Of a stretch of DNA of 64,000 bases, positions 44,836 through 55,408 are shown in pieces. Position numbers and translations under genes: made by a program. The stretch covers positions 806,001-870,000 of the forward strand of contig NZ_JACHLN010000001.1 of NCBI RefSeq assembly GCF_014204495.1, in the 5' to 3' direction. Under the pieces are notes generated by a model. The model ran no database searches and had not been told where the DNA came from. It worked only from the letters and a program-made list of their open reading frames with translations. Every line of letters starts with the position of its first letter. Positions within the stretch are counted from its first letter, which is position 1. This DNA comes from Sphingomonas kyeonggiensis. GTDB taxonomy: Bacteria > Pseudomonadota > Alphaproteobacteria > Sphingomonadales > Sphingomonadaceae.

Positions 44836-45312
44836 CTAGGGGCCGTTGCCGCCGCCGGCCGGACCGCCGGTGCCCGGCGCGCCGACCGTACCGATATTGC
44901 CGAACAGGTCCTCGAAGAAGCCGCGCTTGTGACCCAGCGTCGGCGTGGTCTTGCCGTACGGATCGACCGAGGCGATCAGCTCCTTGCCCATGCGATCGAC
45001 CGCCGCGACATTGCCCTTCGCATCGAAGGTGATGCGCAGCGTCGTCTGATCCTTGGCCTTGAGCGACTGGTAGCCGAGGTTCGCGCTCTGGCGGGAGATG
45101 TAATACCACTCGCCTTCGTTGAACTGGCTGGTGAAGGTCGGGCGGCCGAGCGTCTGGAGCACCGATTCGCGCGTGTCGATGCCGGGCTGCACCGAATCGA
45201 CCAGTTCCTTGTCGATGATATAGCCCTGGTGCGTGCGCACGGGCACGCAGGCGGTGGTGCCAAGCGCGGCTGCCAGCAGGGCGGCGCCAAGCGCACGGGC
45301 GGGAATCGGCAT
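44836..45312 (-). CDS. bamE: Outer membrane assembly lipoprotein BamE
   Basis: A 158-residue lipoprotein (lipobox LGTTAC, Cys22) with the SmpA/OmlA domain: HQGYIIDKELVDSVQPGIDT, VLQTLGRPTF and EWYYISRQ. BamE supports the beta-barrel assembly machine at the inner leaflet of the outer membrane. A Gly-rich tail (GTVGAPGTGGPAGGGNGP) extends it beyond the E. coli length. It is divergent from the cytochrome bc1 chaperone gene, the common alphaproteobacterial layout. Confidence 0.93.
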   Translation of the reverse strand: MPIPARALGAALLAAALGTTACVPVRTHQGYIIDKELVDSVQPGIDTRESVLQTLGRPTFTSQFNEGEWYYISRQSANLGYQSLKAKDQTTLRITFDAKGNVAAVDRMGKELIASVDPYGKTTPTLGHKRGFFEDLFGNIGTVGAPGTGGPAGGGNGP

Positions 45313-45452
45313 TCTGGTCTCCAGGCAAACGCGTACCGGCGCCCGATGCACTTGGTTGCATCGCGGGCCGTTCGCCTCAATATGCGGCAAAATGCGGCCA
45401 AACAAGGTCGCGACCCCATATTGCCAGAACCATAGCAGGACCGAACCGGCAC

Positions 45453-45962
45453 ATGCGCTTGCTCAAGCGGCTTTTCCAGGCGCCCGACCGCGGCACCGCC
45501 CCCCTTCTCTACGCCGCGATCGTCGCACGCGGCCGCCAGCCCCATTGGTATGAGGCTGGCGCGGTGCCCGACACGATCGACGGCCGGTTCGACATGATCG
45601 CCGCGGTGATGAGCCTTGTCCTCCTCCGCCTCGAGCAGGACGAAGCGGCGGTGCCGTTCAGCACCCATCTCACCGAAGTGTTCATCGACGACATGGACGG
45701 GCAGCTCCGCCAGATCGGCATCGGCGACATCGTCGTCGGCAAGCATGTCGGCAAGATGATGGGGATGCTCGGCGGACGCCTGGGCGCCTATCGGACCGCG
45801 CTGGCGGACGGCACGCTGGGCGACGCGCTGGTGCGCAACCTCTATCGCGGCGAGGCACCCGGGCCGCAGGCGCTGGCCCATGTCGAGAGCGAGCTCCGCG
45901 CCCTCCATGCGAAGCTGGGCGACACCCCGATCGCGACCTTGCTCGCCGGAGACCTCGCATGA
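45453..45962 (+). CDS. Ubiquinol-cytochrome c chaperone family protein
   Basis: A 169-residue helical protein of the CBP3/UQCC1 family: YAAIVARGRQPHWYEAGAVP, GRFDMIAAVMSLVLLRL, HLTEVFIDDMDGQLRQIGIG and VGKMMGMLGGRLGAY. In mitochondria and alphaproteobacteria it helps assembly of cytochrome b into the bc1 complex. It overlaps the DUF177 gene by 4 nt (ATGA). A typical length and order for the group. Confidence 0.93.
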   Translation: MRLLKRLFQAPDRGTAPLLYAAIVARGRQPHWYEAGAVPDTIDGRFDMIAAVMSLVLLRLEQDEAAVPFSTHLTEVFIDDMDGQLRQIGIGDIVVGKHVGKMMGMLGGRLGAYRTALADGTLGDALVRNLYRGEAPGPQALAHVESELRALHAKLGDTPIATLLAGDLA

Positions 45963-46510
45963 TCCAGAGCGAATTCAACCGCCCCCAGCGGCTCGACACG
46001 ATCGGCGCGGGCGAGAGCCAGGTCCAGGTGCAGGCCGAGCCGAACGAGCGGATCGCGCTGGCCGAGCGGTTCGGGCTCAAGTCGATCGACAGCCTGGCCG
46101 CCGACTATCGCATCCGCCGCGACGCGCAGGGCATCATCGCCACCGGCCATCTTTCGGCCAGGGTCGTCCAGGCCTGCGTGATCACCGACGAGCCGGTGCC
46201 CGCGAACATCGAGGAGGATTTCGCGATCCGCTTCCTGCCCGAGAGCGAAGGCGATGCCGGCGAGGAGGAAATGGAGCTGAGCGAGGACGAGTGCGACATC
46301 GTCTTCTATTCGGGCGGCGCGATCGACCTGGGCGAGGCCGCGGCGGAAACGCTCGCGCTGGCGCTCGACCCCTATCCGCGCAGCCCCAGCGCCGAGACGG
46401 CGCTGCGCGATGCCGGGGTGATCAGCGAGGAGGAAGCAAAGCGCCTGGCCGAGGAAAGCGGCCCGTTCGGCGGGCTGGCCGGGCTGCGGGACAAGCTGGG
46501 CAAGGACTAA
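45959..46510 (+). CDS. DUF177/YceD-family protein
   Basis: A 183-residue protein of the YceD/DUF177 family. It has the conserved Cys-containing core LSARVVQACVITDEP and the following acidic loop, then the strand-helix GAIDLGEAAAETLALALDPYP and the C-terminal FGGLAGLRDKL. The family is linked to 23S rRNA or ribosome-related functions and to rpmF. Here rpmF and plsX, the usual followers, are absent; instead a REP-like palindrome and a convergent gene follow. Confidence 0.9.
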   Translation: MIQSEFNRPQRLDTIGAGESQVQVQAEPNERIALAERFGLKSIDSLAADYRIRRDAQGIIATGHLSARVVQACVITDEPVPANIEEDFAIRFLPESEGDAGEEEMELSEDECDIVFYSGGAIDLGEAAAETLALALDPYPRSPSAETALRDAGVISEEEAKRLAEESGPFGGLAGLRDKLGKD

Positions 46511-46534
46511 GGCGCATCGCTATTTGATACGCTG

Positions 46535-46618
46535 CAGTTCCCCGGCGAAGGCCGGGGCCCAGGGTTTCTCTGCTATCTCGCTTGTGACTCTGGGCCCCGG
46601 CTTTCGCCGGGGAACTGC
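46535..46618. repeat. REP-like palindrome, copy 1
   Basis: Two arms of about 31 nt (starting CAGTTCCCCGGCGAA, ending CAGGGT/CAGAGT) are complementary with two mismatches across a short centre. It lies in the convergent junction of the DUF177 gene and the next gene. Confidence 0.85.
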
Positions 46619-46630
46619 CAGACCGGGAGT

Positions 46631-47110
46631 CTAAGCGTGCCCCACCACATGCAGATGTGGCGCGCGGCTGTTCACGAACACCTCCTCGCGCGCCACCGGT
46701 GACCAGGGCAGCCAGCGGAACCAGGTGTAGATCGTCCGCCACACCGCATCCTCGCCATTGCCTTCGGCGCGCTGGAGCAATGTCTTGTAGGGGCGCGCCG
46801 CGCGCGGCCAGTAGAACAGGTGCAGGCGGATCTCGCCCTCGACCAGCCCGTCGAACGTCTCGATGAACTTGGTCTCCGCATCGGCATCGGCATCGAGATG
46901 GAATTCGGCGGTGAACAACTCGCTGCGGATCATCAGCAGGTCGCGCGACCAGACCAGCTTGAGCGCGATGCGCAGCCCATATTGGACGGGCAGCTCGAGC
47001 GCGAGATAGTCGGGCCCGGCATCGGCGCCGCGCATGCGCAGCGCATGCCGTTCGGCAAGCACCGTGAACAGCGCCCGTGCCCGCGCAACATGCCAGTCGC
47101 TGAAATCCAT
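46631..47110 (-). CDS. Conserved-looking protein of unknown function
   Basis: A 159-residue cytosolic protein. It contains FSDWHVARARALFTVLAERH, VQYGLRIALKLVWSRD, and Trp-rich YTWFRWLPWSPVAREEVFV. Reading it, I find no family I can name. It has no signal or membrane segment, and codon use is chromosome-like. ATG 47110 is preferred over a GTG 18 nt upstream. It faces the CPBP protease gene head-to-head with 20 nt between starts, so both promoters must overlap this strip or the neighbouring genes. Confidence 0.6.
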   Translation of the reverse strand: MDFSDWHVARARALFTVLAERHALRMRGADAGPDYLALELPVQYGLRIALKLVWSRDLLMIRSELFTAEFHLDADADAETKFIETFDGLVEGEIRLHLFYWPRAARPYKTLLQRAEGNGEDAVWRTIYTWFRWLPWSPVAREEVFVNSRAPHLHVVGHA

Positions 47111-47130
47111 GCCGCCTAGATGCGGCACCG

Positions 47131-47973
47131 ATGGCCGTATCGCAATGGTTGGGCGCCTTGCGTTATCGTATTAGCCAAGCAATACACCGCCTCGATAACG
47201 AGATCCGGGGAAATATCTTGGGAAAATCCGCGCGCCTGCCGTTCAGCGTATTATTGGTGGTGGCGATCCTGGTCCTGTCACAGCAGTGGCGCGACCTCGC
47301 CAGGGCGATCGGCCATCCGGTCGCGGCGCTGAAGATCCCCTATGGCGGCGCGATCCTCGACAATGGCGTTGCGGTGCTGATCGTGCTGGTCGCGGCGCTG
47401 CTGATGCTGCGCGGCGGCGGGCTGTTCGACCGGATGGGCCTGCGGTCGAACGGCTGGCGCGGACCGGTGCTGGTCGCCGTCGCGACGATCCCCGCCTGGG
47501 TGGGGCTCTTCATGCTCGGCGGGCTGTCGCATGACTGGCGCTGGCTCGACCTGGCGATGCTCGCCCTCGCCTTCCCGCTGGCCGAGGAGATCGTGTTCCG
47601 CGGCTTCGGCTTCCTCTTCACCCACCGCGCGCTCGGCTGGCCGCTCTGGCTCGCGGTCGGCGTGCAGGCGCTGCTGTTCGGCCTGGTCCATTGGTGGGGC
47701 ATGGGCGGGCCGGCGGGTGGCGACATGGCGCTGCAGGTGCTGATGATCACCGGCATCGGCGGCGTGGTGATGGCATTGCTCGACCGGCTCGACGGCAACA
47801 CGATCTGGAGCGGCGCCGTGCTCCACATCTCGCTCAACGCCGCCTGGAACGTCTTCACCGTGCCTGACGAAGCGATCTTCGGCTGGACCGGCAACGCGCT
47901 GCGCATCGGCGCCGCGGTGCTCGCGCTGCTGCTGGTCTGGGGGTTCGGCTCGGGAAAGCGGGGGCGGCGCTAG
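47131..47973 (+). CDS. CPBP-family intramembrane metalloprotease
   Basis: A 280-residue membrane protein with about seven transmembrane helices and the CPBP (Abi, CAAX protease) motifs: FPLAEEIVFRGFGFLF (E-E-x-x-x-R), LLFGLVHWW (F-x-x-x-H) and LHISLNAAWN (H-x-x-x-N). Related proteins cleave prenylated or membrane substrates, and some act in bacteriocin immunity. The substrate is unknown. The first 25 residues (QWLGALRYRISQAIHRLDNEI) are a cytosolic helix. Confidence 0.9.
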   Translation: MAVSQWLGALRYRISQAIHRLDNEIRGNILGKSARLPFSVLLVVAILVLSQQWRDLARAIGHPVAALKIPYGGAILDNGVAVLIVLVAALLMLRGGGLFDRMGLRSNGWRGPVLVAVATIPAWVGLFMLGGLSHDWRWLDLAMLALAFPLAEEIVFRGFGFLFTHRALGWPLWLAVGVQALLFGLVHWWGMGGPAGGDMALQVLMITGIGGVVMALLDRLDGNTIWSGAVLHISLNAAWNVFTVPDEAIFGWTGNALRIGAAVLALLLVWGFGSGKRGRR

Positions 47974-47992
47974 CGCCTTCACCGCGCGTCGG

Positions 47993-48069
47993 CTCCCCGG
48001 CGAAAGCCGGGGCCCAGGGCCACGGGCGGCACGGCAGAGAAACCCTGGGCCCCGGCCTTCGCCGGGGAA
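47993..48069. repeat. REP-like palindrome, copy 2
   Basis: Arms of about 27 nt, CTCCCCGGCGAAAGCCGGGG then CCCAGGG, with the complement at 48043-48069 (one or two mismatches). It has the same core as 46535-46618 and again sits between convergent genes (CPBP and TetR). Confidence 0.85.
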
Positions 48070-48081
48070 CCAAAAGGGCTA

Positions 48082-48735
48082 TCAGCCCCCCGTCCCGATC
48101 CCCCGCGCCAGCATCTGCGCGACGATATCGGCGATCGCCTCGGGATCCACATCCTCCTGCCACACGCTGTAGCGTAGGCCGAGGAACACGTTCATCCCCA
48201 TGATCGCCCAGGCATGGACCTCGTTGACGTCCTCGCGCACCTCGCCGCGTGCCGCCGCCGCCTGAAGCCGCTTGGCGATGCGCTCGGCGGTGCTCGCATA
48301 ATGGAGCCGGAAGCTCTCGGGATCGACGAACTCGGCTTCGTCGATGATCCGGTAGATCTCCTTGTGCGCCCGGGCGAAGCGGATGAAGGCGAGCAACGCC
48401 GCCTGCTCCGCCGCGATCTGGCCGCCGGTCGCGCCCTTGATCGCCGGGGCGACATGCTCGCGCACCTGGTCGCTCATGTCGCGCACCAGCGCGCGGAACA
48501 CGTCGTCCTTCGAATCGAAATAGGTGTAGAAGCTGCCCAGTGCCACGCCGGCCCGCCGCGTGATCCCGCTGATCGAGCCTTCGTGGAATCCCTTGGCGCC
48601 GAACTCCTCCGCCGCCGCATCCAGGATCAGGCGCAAGGTGCGCCGCCCGCGCGCGGTGCGCGGTTCCTTGCCGGCGCTCGCTTCGCTGCCGCCGACCCCC
48701 GGTGCTGTGGCGCTCATGCCACGCCCCTCCGCCAT
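48082..48735 (-). CDS. TetR-family transcriptional regulator
   Basis: A 217-residue regulator with an N-terminal helix-turn-helix: ILDAAAEEFGAKGFHEGSIS, ITRRAGVALGSFYTYFDSKD, VFRALVRDM. The C-terminal helical domain is of the group seen next to transport genes. It is divergent from the TonB-dependent receptor, with a good palindrome between (48764-48784), so it probably represses that gene, itself, or both. ATG 48735 has GGAAGAGG upstream; ATG 48717 is also possible. Confidence 0.92.
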   Translation of the reverse strand: MAEGRGMSATAPGVGGSEASAGKEPRTARGRRTLRLILDAAAEEFGAKGFHEGSISGITRRAGVALGSFYTYFDSKDDVFRALVRDMSDQVREHVAPAIKGATGGQIAAEQAALLAFIRFARAHKEIYRIIDEAEFVDPESFRLHYASTAERIAKRLQAAAARGEVREDVNEVHAWAIMGMNVFLGLRYSVWQEDVDPEAIADIVAQMLARGIGTGG

Positions 48736-48763
48736 TCTGGTTCCTCTTCCCATTTATCCAAGT

Positions 48764-48784
48764 TGAAACCCGGTTCAGGTTTCA
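48764..48784. promoter_or_regulatory. TetR operator candidate
   Basis: Perfect arms TGAAACC and GGTTTCA with a 7-nt centre, in the 118-nt divergent gap between the TetR gene and the receptor gene. Confidence 0.6.
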
Positions 48785-48853
48785 GTATAGCGTCGGGCGA
48801 CCACGTGCAACCCGCGTTGAATGACGGGTTAGACTGATGGGGAGGAAGTCTGG

Positions 48854-51205
48854 ATGTCACGCCTGAATTGTGCCCGTTCGATTCTGTTCGCGGGCGCTGC
48901 GCTCGCCGCACTCGCCACCAATTCCGCCTTCGCGCAGGAAGCCGCCGCGCCGGCCGCGCCCGAGGCGCAGGATAGCGCACTCGACAATACCGGCGAAATC
49001 GTCGTCACGGCCCGCCGTCGCGAGGAGAAGCTGCTCGACGTGCCGACCGCGGTCACCGCGCTCACCTCGGCCCAACTCGACCAGGCCGGTGCCGTTGACC
49101 TCACCGATCTCCAGATCGCGTCGCCCAACACCACGCTGAAGGATGCGCGCGGCACCAACTCGACGCTCGCCGCCTTCATCCGCGGCGTCGGCCAGCAGGA
49201 TCCGGTCCCGGGCTTCGAGGCCGGCATCGGCATCTATCTCGACGACGTCTATCTCAACCGCCCCCAGGCATCGGTGCTCGACATCTATGACGTGGAGCGG
49301 ATCGAAGTGCTGCGCGGGCCGCAGGGCACGCTCTATGGCCGCAACACGATCGGCGGCGCGGTGAAATATGTCACCAAGAAGCTCGACGATCGCCCGACCG
49401 CGTCGATCCGCGGCAATTACGGCTCGTACAACCAGGCCGATGTGATCGTCAGCGCATCGACCCCGATCGGCTCGATGTTCAAGATCGGCTTCTCCGGCGC
49501 CCGCCTCACCCGCGACGGCTTCGGCGAGAACCGCAATCTCCATATCGAGAACTACAACAAGAATGTCTGGGCCGCGCGCGGCACGCTCGAGTTCGAGACG
49601 CCGGACAACCGCATGTCGATCCGCATCACCGGCGACTATACCCATGACAAGTCGAACGCGCGCAACGGCCACCGCCTGTTCGCGGGCCTGCTCACCGGCT
49701 CGCCGGTGCTGTCCAATGTCTATGACACCAATGCGGGCCTCGCGAACCCGAAGAACGATGTCGAGGCCGGCGGCATCTCGATGACGATCAACGCCGATGT
49801 GAGCGACCACATCACGCTGCGCAGCATCAGCGCGTACCGCGAGGATACCTCCTGGACGCCGATCGACTTCGATTCGACCCCGTCGGTCGACGTCGACGTG
49901 CCCGCCTATTACAAGAACAACCAGACCAGCCAGGAATTCCAGGCGCTGATCCATGGCGAGAAGCTCAACGGCATTGTCGGCTTCTACTATCTGGGCGCCA
50001 AGGCGACGACGGGCTTCGGCGTGCTGCTGTCGACCACGCTGCCGGGCTTCAACGCCTATACCGCCGGCGACGTGCGCACCGAGACCAGCTCGATCTATGG
50101 CGACTTCACCTTCGACTTCACGCCGCAGCTGAGCCTGACGCTCGGCGGCCGCTACACCTGGGACCAGCGCAAGAGCTATGTGTTCAAGGCGAGCTATCTC
50201 GGCCTGACTCCGGATTTCGGCGGCACCCCGGTGCCCGTGGGCGCGCCTTCCACCGATTTCCGCGGCACCGCCAATTTCAAGCGCTTCACCCCGCGCGCGA
50301 CGCTCAGCTTCAAGCCGAGCGCCGATCACATGGTCTATGCCTCCTATTCGGAAGGCTTCAAGGGCGGCGGCTTCGATCCGCGCGGCTCGGGCACCTCGGC
50401 GCCGATCAGCAATCCCTCGGCCGGGCGCACCTATCTCGACATCTACAACTATCTCTCCTTCGATCCGGAAACGGTGAAGAGCTATGAAGTGGGCTGGAAG
50501 GGCGCGGCATTCGATCGCCGCCTGAACTGGTCGCTCGCCGGCTTCTATTCGGACTATTCCAACGTCCAGATCCCGGGCTCGGTCGGCTGCCTGATCAACA
50601 ACGTCCAGAGCTTCTGCGGCATCACCACCAACGCGGCGAAGGCCGACATCAAGGGCATCGAGCTCGAGACCAACGCAGTGCTGGCGCGCGGCTTTGCCGG
50701 CCCGGGCTCGAGCTTCTTCTTCAACGGCGCGCTCGGCTATATCGACGCCAAGTACAAGCGCTTCATCGGCCCGACCGGCGTCGACGTCTCGGCGGTCCGC
50801 GTCTTCCAGAACACCCCGGACTGGACGCTGGCCGGCACGCTCGGCGCCACGCTGCCGGTGGCGAGCGGCGATCTCTCGGCGACCACGACCGTGTCGTATC
50901 GCGGCCTGACCCACCAGTTCGAGACGGCCAGCCCGTTCCTCGACCAGCCGGGCTACACGCTGCTCGACGCGCACCTCGTCTACACCTTCGGCGACGGGCG
51001 CTACTCGATCGGGGTCCACGGCAAGAACCTGACCAACGTCCATTACAAGACCGCCGGCTACCAGTATATCAGCAGCCGGATCGACGGCACGCCGATCCTG
51101 ACCCCGGCGGGCGGCTACACGCCGACCCTGGGCAAGGAAGGCGTCGCCACTGCCTTTTACGGCAATCCGCGCCAGATCTTCGGGTCGTTCAGCCTCAAAT
51201 TCTGA
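48854..51205 (+). CDS. TonB-dependent outer membrane receptor
   Basis: A 783-residue outer-membrane protein with a Sec signal (cleavage near AFAQ, residue about 24). A TonB-box region EIVVTARRREEKLLDVPTAV leads into the plug (IASPNTTLKDARG, VERIEVLRGPQGTLYGRNTI) and a 22-stranded barrel ending in GSFSLKF. It resembles the FyuA-like sphingomonad group that takes up unknown, often aromatic or plant-derived, substrates. It is divergent from TetR and followed by an MFS transporter behind a terminator, together a probable uptake route. Confidence 0.93.
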   Translation: MSRLNCARSILFAGAALAALATNSAFAQEAAAPAAPEAQDSALDNTGEIVVTARRREEKLLDVPTAVTALTSAQLDQAGAVDLTDLQIASPNTTLKDARGTNSTLAAFIRGVGQQDPVPGFEAGIGIYLDDVYLNRPQASVLDIYDVERIEVLRGPQGTLYGRNTIGGAVKYVTKKLDDRPTASIRGNYGSYNQADVIVSASTPIGSMFKIGFSGARLTRDGFGENRNLHIENYNKNVWAARGTLEFETPDNRMSIRITGDYTHDKSNARNGHRLFAGLLTGSPVLSNVYDTNAGLANPKNDVEAGGISMTINADVSDHITLRSISAYREDTSWTPIDFDSTPSVDVDVPAYYKNNQTSQEFQALIHGEKLNGIVGFYYLGAKATTGFGVLLSTTLPGFNAYTAGDVRTETSSIYGDFTFDFTPQLSLTLGGRYTWDQRKSYVFKASYLGLTPDFGGTPVPVGAPSTDFRGTANFKRFTPRATLSFKPSADHMVYASYSEGFKGGGFDPRGSGTSAPISNPSAGRTYLDIYNYLSFDPETVKSYEVGWKGAAFDRRLNWSLAGFYSDYSNVQIPGSVGCLINNVQSFCGITTNAAKADIKGIELETNAVLARGFAGPGSSFFFNGALGYIDAKYKRFIGPTGVDVSAVRVFQNTPDWTLAGTLGATLPVASGDLSATTTVSYRGLTHQFETASPFLDQPGYTLLDAHLVYTFGDGRYSIGVHGKNLTNVHYKTAGYQYISSRIDGTPILTPAGGYTPTLGKEGVATAFYGNPRQIFGSFSLKF

Positions 51206-51231
51206 GTATGGTGCACTGCACCTAAATTCCG

Positions 51232-51263
51232 GAGCCGGGCGTCGCTTGACGTCCGGCTCTTTT
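51232..51263 (+). terminator. Terminator between receptor and MFS genes
   Basis: Stem GAGCCGG/CCGGCTC with an inner partial stem, followed by TTTTG. It ends 11 nt before the MFS start, so the MFS gene needs read-through or its own promoter. Confidence 0.75.
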
Positions 51264-51274
51264 GATGTCGAGGT

Positions 51275-52552
51275 ATGGCCATGAACGCTCCCGCTTCAAA
51301 CCCCGCAAGCCGCGCCGGCTATCCCGGCCTGGTGCTGGCGATGCTCCTGCTCGTCTACACCTTCAACTTCCTCGACCGGCAGATCCTCGGCATCCTCGCC
51401 AAGCCGATCATGGAGGATCTCCAGCTCACCCGCACCGAGTTCGGCGCGATCGGCGGGCTCGCCTTCGCGGTGCTCTATTCGGTGCTCGGCGTGCCGCTCG
51501 CCTATCTCGCCGACCGCACCAGCCGATCGGGCGTGATCGCCGGGGCGCTGGCGGTGTGGAGCCTGTTCACCGGGCTGTGCGGCGTCGCCACCGGCTATTG
51601 GCAGCTCTTCCTGTTCCGCCTCGGCGTCGGCGTCGGCGAAGCGGGCGGCGTCGCGCCGTCCTATGCGGTGATCGCCGATTACTTCCCGCCCGAGAAGCGC
51701 GCCCGCGCGCTCGCCATCTATTCGCTCGGCATCCCGATCGGCCTGGCGCTCGGCACCCTGCTCGGCGCCTATATCGCCGCGCTGGTGAACTGGCGCGCGG
51801 CGTTCATCACCATGGGCGTGATCGGCATCCTGATCGCACCGATATTCCGCTGGGTGGTCCGCGACGTGCCGCGGCCGGTCGTCGCCAAGGGCGATGCGGC
51901 GCCGGTGAGCGCGGTGTTCGGCATCCTCGCGCGCAAGCCCGGCTTCTGGCTGCTGGCCTTCGGCGCCTCATGCAGCTCGTTGTGCGGCTATGGCCTGGCG
52001 CTGTGGACGCCGCTGGTGCTGATGGGCAATTTCGGCTTCGACCTGGTGACCACCGGCCAGTTCATGGCCTCGCTGCTGCTGATCGGCGGTACCGCGGGCG
52101 TGTTCGCCGGCGGCTGGTTCGCCGACCGGCTCGGCAAGGGCGACCGCGCCTGGTACGCCTGGTTGCCCGCGATCGCCTGGCTGATCACAGCGCCGCTGTT
52201 CGCGGTCGGCTTCCTTACCTCCAATCCCTGGATCGCCTGGCCGCTGCTGGTGATTCCCAACGGGCTCAACATCCTGTGGCTCGGCCCGGTGACCACCGCC
52301 GTGCAGCACATGGTGCCGCAGCACATGCGCGCCACGGCCTCTGGCAGCTTCCTGATGATCAACAACCTGATCGGCATGGGCCTCGGCCCGCTGCTGATGG
52401 GCTTCCTCGGCGAGGCGCTGAAGGCCAGCTACGGCGCCGAGGCGCTGCGCTACGGCGCGGTCTTCTGCCTCGGCTTCTACGTGCTCGCCGGCATCCTCGC
52501 GCTGTTCGCGGCCAAGCATGTCCGCAGCGGCTGGGTGGAGCAGACCGCCTAG
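51275..52552 (+). CDS. MFS transporter (spinster-like)
   Basis: A 425-residue twelve-helix transporter. The first helix and loop read LLLVYTFNFLDRQILGILAK, the loop 2-3 motif is GVPLAYLADRTSRSGV, and RLGVGVGEAGGVAPSYAVIADYF is typical of the spinster-like sub-family abundant in sphingomonads. It likely moves organic anions or lipids across the inner membrane. It is next to the TonB receptor and probably handles the same substrate. Confidence 0.92.
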   Translation: MAMNAPASNPASRAGYPGLVLAMLLLVYTFNFLDRQILGILAKPIMEDLQLTRTEFGAIGGLAFAVLYSVLGVPLAYLADRTSRSGVIAGALAVWSLFTGLCGVATGYWQLFLFRLGVGVGEAGGVAPSYAVIADYFPPEKRARALAIYSLGIPIGLALGTLLGAYIAALVNWRAAFITMGVIGILIAPIFRWVVRDVPRPVVAKGDAAPVSAVFGILARKPGFWLLAFGASCSSLCGYGLALWTPLVLMGNFGFDLVTTGQFMASLLLIGGTAGVFAGGWFADRLGKGDRAWYAWLPAIAWLITAPLFAVGFLTSNPWIAWPLLVIPNGLNILWLGPVTTAVQHMVPQHMRATASGSFLMINNLIGMGLGPLLMGFLGEALKASYGAEALRYGAVFCLGFYVLAGILALFAAKHVRSGWVEQTA

Positions 52553-52644
52553 GTAGTTTCCCGACTCGGCGCTTTCCTGAATCGCGAACGAGTCGCAAAT
52601 CGGCGAAAAGCAACGCGCGTTCCGAGGGGAAGCCTTACCGGGAC

Positions 52645-52672
52645 GGCCGGGCGGGGATGGGACCGCCCGGCC
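52645..52672. terminator. Bidirectional hairpin between MFS and prfC
   Basis: Perfect 10-nt arms GGCCGGGCGG/CCGCCCGGCC with an 8-nt loop between convergent genes; no T tract. Confidence 0.5.
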
Positions 52673-52687
52673 ACCCCTCGGGTTTCA

Positions 52688-54259
<1,572 letters not shown>

Positions 54260-54435
54260 CGCGGCCCTCTAGTCGTCGCGCGGCTTTACGGCAACGTCTG
54301 CGATAGGGTGCAGGAGGAGAGGTCCGGGACACCGCCCATCTGTTCCCCGGCGAAGGCAAACAGCAGGGCGATTCTTATCGAGTGATGCGCAACGCCACCT
54401 ACATTCCTCTCCCGGAGGGGGAGGATTTGGACACC

Positions 54436-55302
54436 CTAGACCCGCAGCGAAACCCGCATCGTGAAGGTCCGCGCCTCGCCCGGCGCGAAGCGCAGCATCA
54501 GCGGCTTGTCCCAGATCTCGCCGGTGAAGCCGTACGGATCGGCGATGCCGTGCCAGGGCTCGATGCACAGATAGCGCGCGCCCGGCTTCATCCACAGCCC
54601 CAGCGCCGGCGTATCGGGGAAATCGCAGGCCAGTTGCGGCCCGCCCAGCGCGCCATAGCTGAGCGACTGGCTGCGCACAGGATTCCACACCAGCGCATCG
54701 CGTTCGAACAGCTCGTCATACAGCTCGAGCACCCGGTCCTCGACCGGCGTCTCCCAGCTGTCGGCGTCCATCCAGCCGCCCCTGACGATCGCCGCCAGCT
54801 CGCCCGGCTCCTCGTCGGCGAAGGTGATCTGGTGCTCCTCCTTGCTCGAGCCATAGGGCAGCGGCCAGGCAAAGGCGGGGTGGAAGCCGAAGCTCGCCGG
54901 CATGTCGACATCGCCGGTGTTGGTCACCGTGATCTCCATCAGCAGCGATGCGTCGATCAGCGTGAACGCCGCATCGAGCGCGAAGGCGAACGGATAGACC
55001 GCGCGCGTCTCCGCGTTGTCGACCAGCCGGAACACCGCCCGGTCCGGCGCCTGCTCGACCAGCGCGAAATCTTGGCGTCGGGCGAAGCCGTGCTGGGGCA
55101 GCGCATATTCCTTGCCGTCCAGCCGATATTTGTCGTCCATCAGCCGCCCGACGATCGGGAAGAGCAGCGGCGCCCGCCCGCTCCAGAAGGCGGGATCCGC
55201 ATCGGTCATCAGCTCGCGGCCATCCGCATCCCGCAGCGAGGAGAGCTCGGCGCCGAACGGATTGATCACGGCGGACAGCGACTCGGACTGAATAGAGATC
55301 AT
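54436..55302 (-). CDS. Aldose 1-epimerase family protein (GalM-like)
   Basis: A 288-residue beta-sandwich of the aldose epimerase / glucose-6-phosphate 1-epimerase-like family. Seen are AELSSLRDADGRELMTDADP, LPQHGFARRQDF (catalytic His), GFHPAFAWPLPYG and CIEPWHGIADPYG (catalytic Glu). It should interconvert sugar anomers or bind a related sugar, in the cytosol. No sugar operon is adjacent. A half REP-like sequence (54343-54358, TTCCCCGGCGAAGGC) and a small C/G-rich hairpin (54407-54426) lie behind its stop. Confidence 0.88.
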   Translation of the reverse strand: MISIQSESLSAVINPFGAELSSLRDADGRELMTDADPAFWSGRAPLLFPIVGRLMDDKYRLDGKEYALPQHGFARRQDFALVEQAPDRAVFRLVDNAETRAVYPFAFALDAAFTLIDASLLMEITVTNTGDVDMPASFGFHPAFAWPLPYGSSKEEHQITFADEEPGELAAIVRGGWMDADSWETPVEDRVLELYDELFERDALVWNPVRSQSLSYGALGGPQLACDFPDTPALGLWMKPGARYLCIEPWHGIADPYGFTGEIWDKPLMLRFAPGEARTFTMRVSLRV

Positions 55303-55408
55303 TCTGGACCTAATAGATCGTGGGGAAGACGGCGGCGGATACTATAATCCGGCGGCACAGGGGCAAGAGGGGGCAGCCTGGAGGCCAGGCCGCCCGGGAG
55401 GAGACACC

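Noticed and set aside
48857..51043. A 728-codon open frame opposite the TonB-dependent receptor
   Set aside because: Shadow of the receptor frame; composition is Arg/Glu/Ala/Val-rich without recognisable domains.
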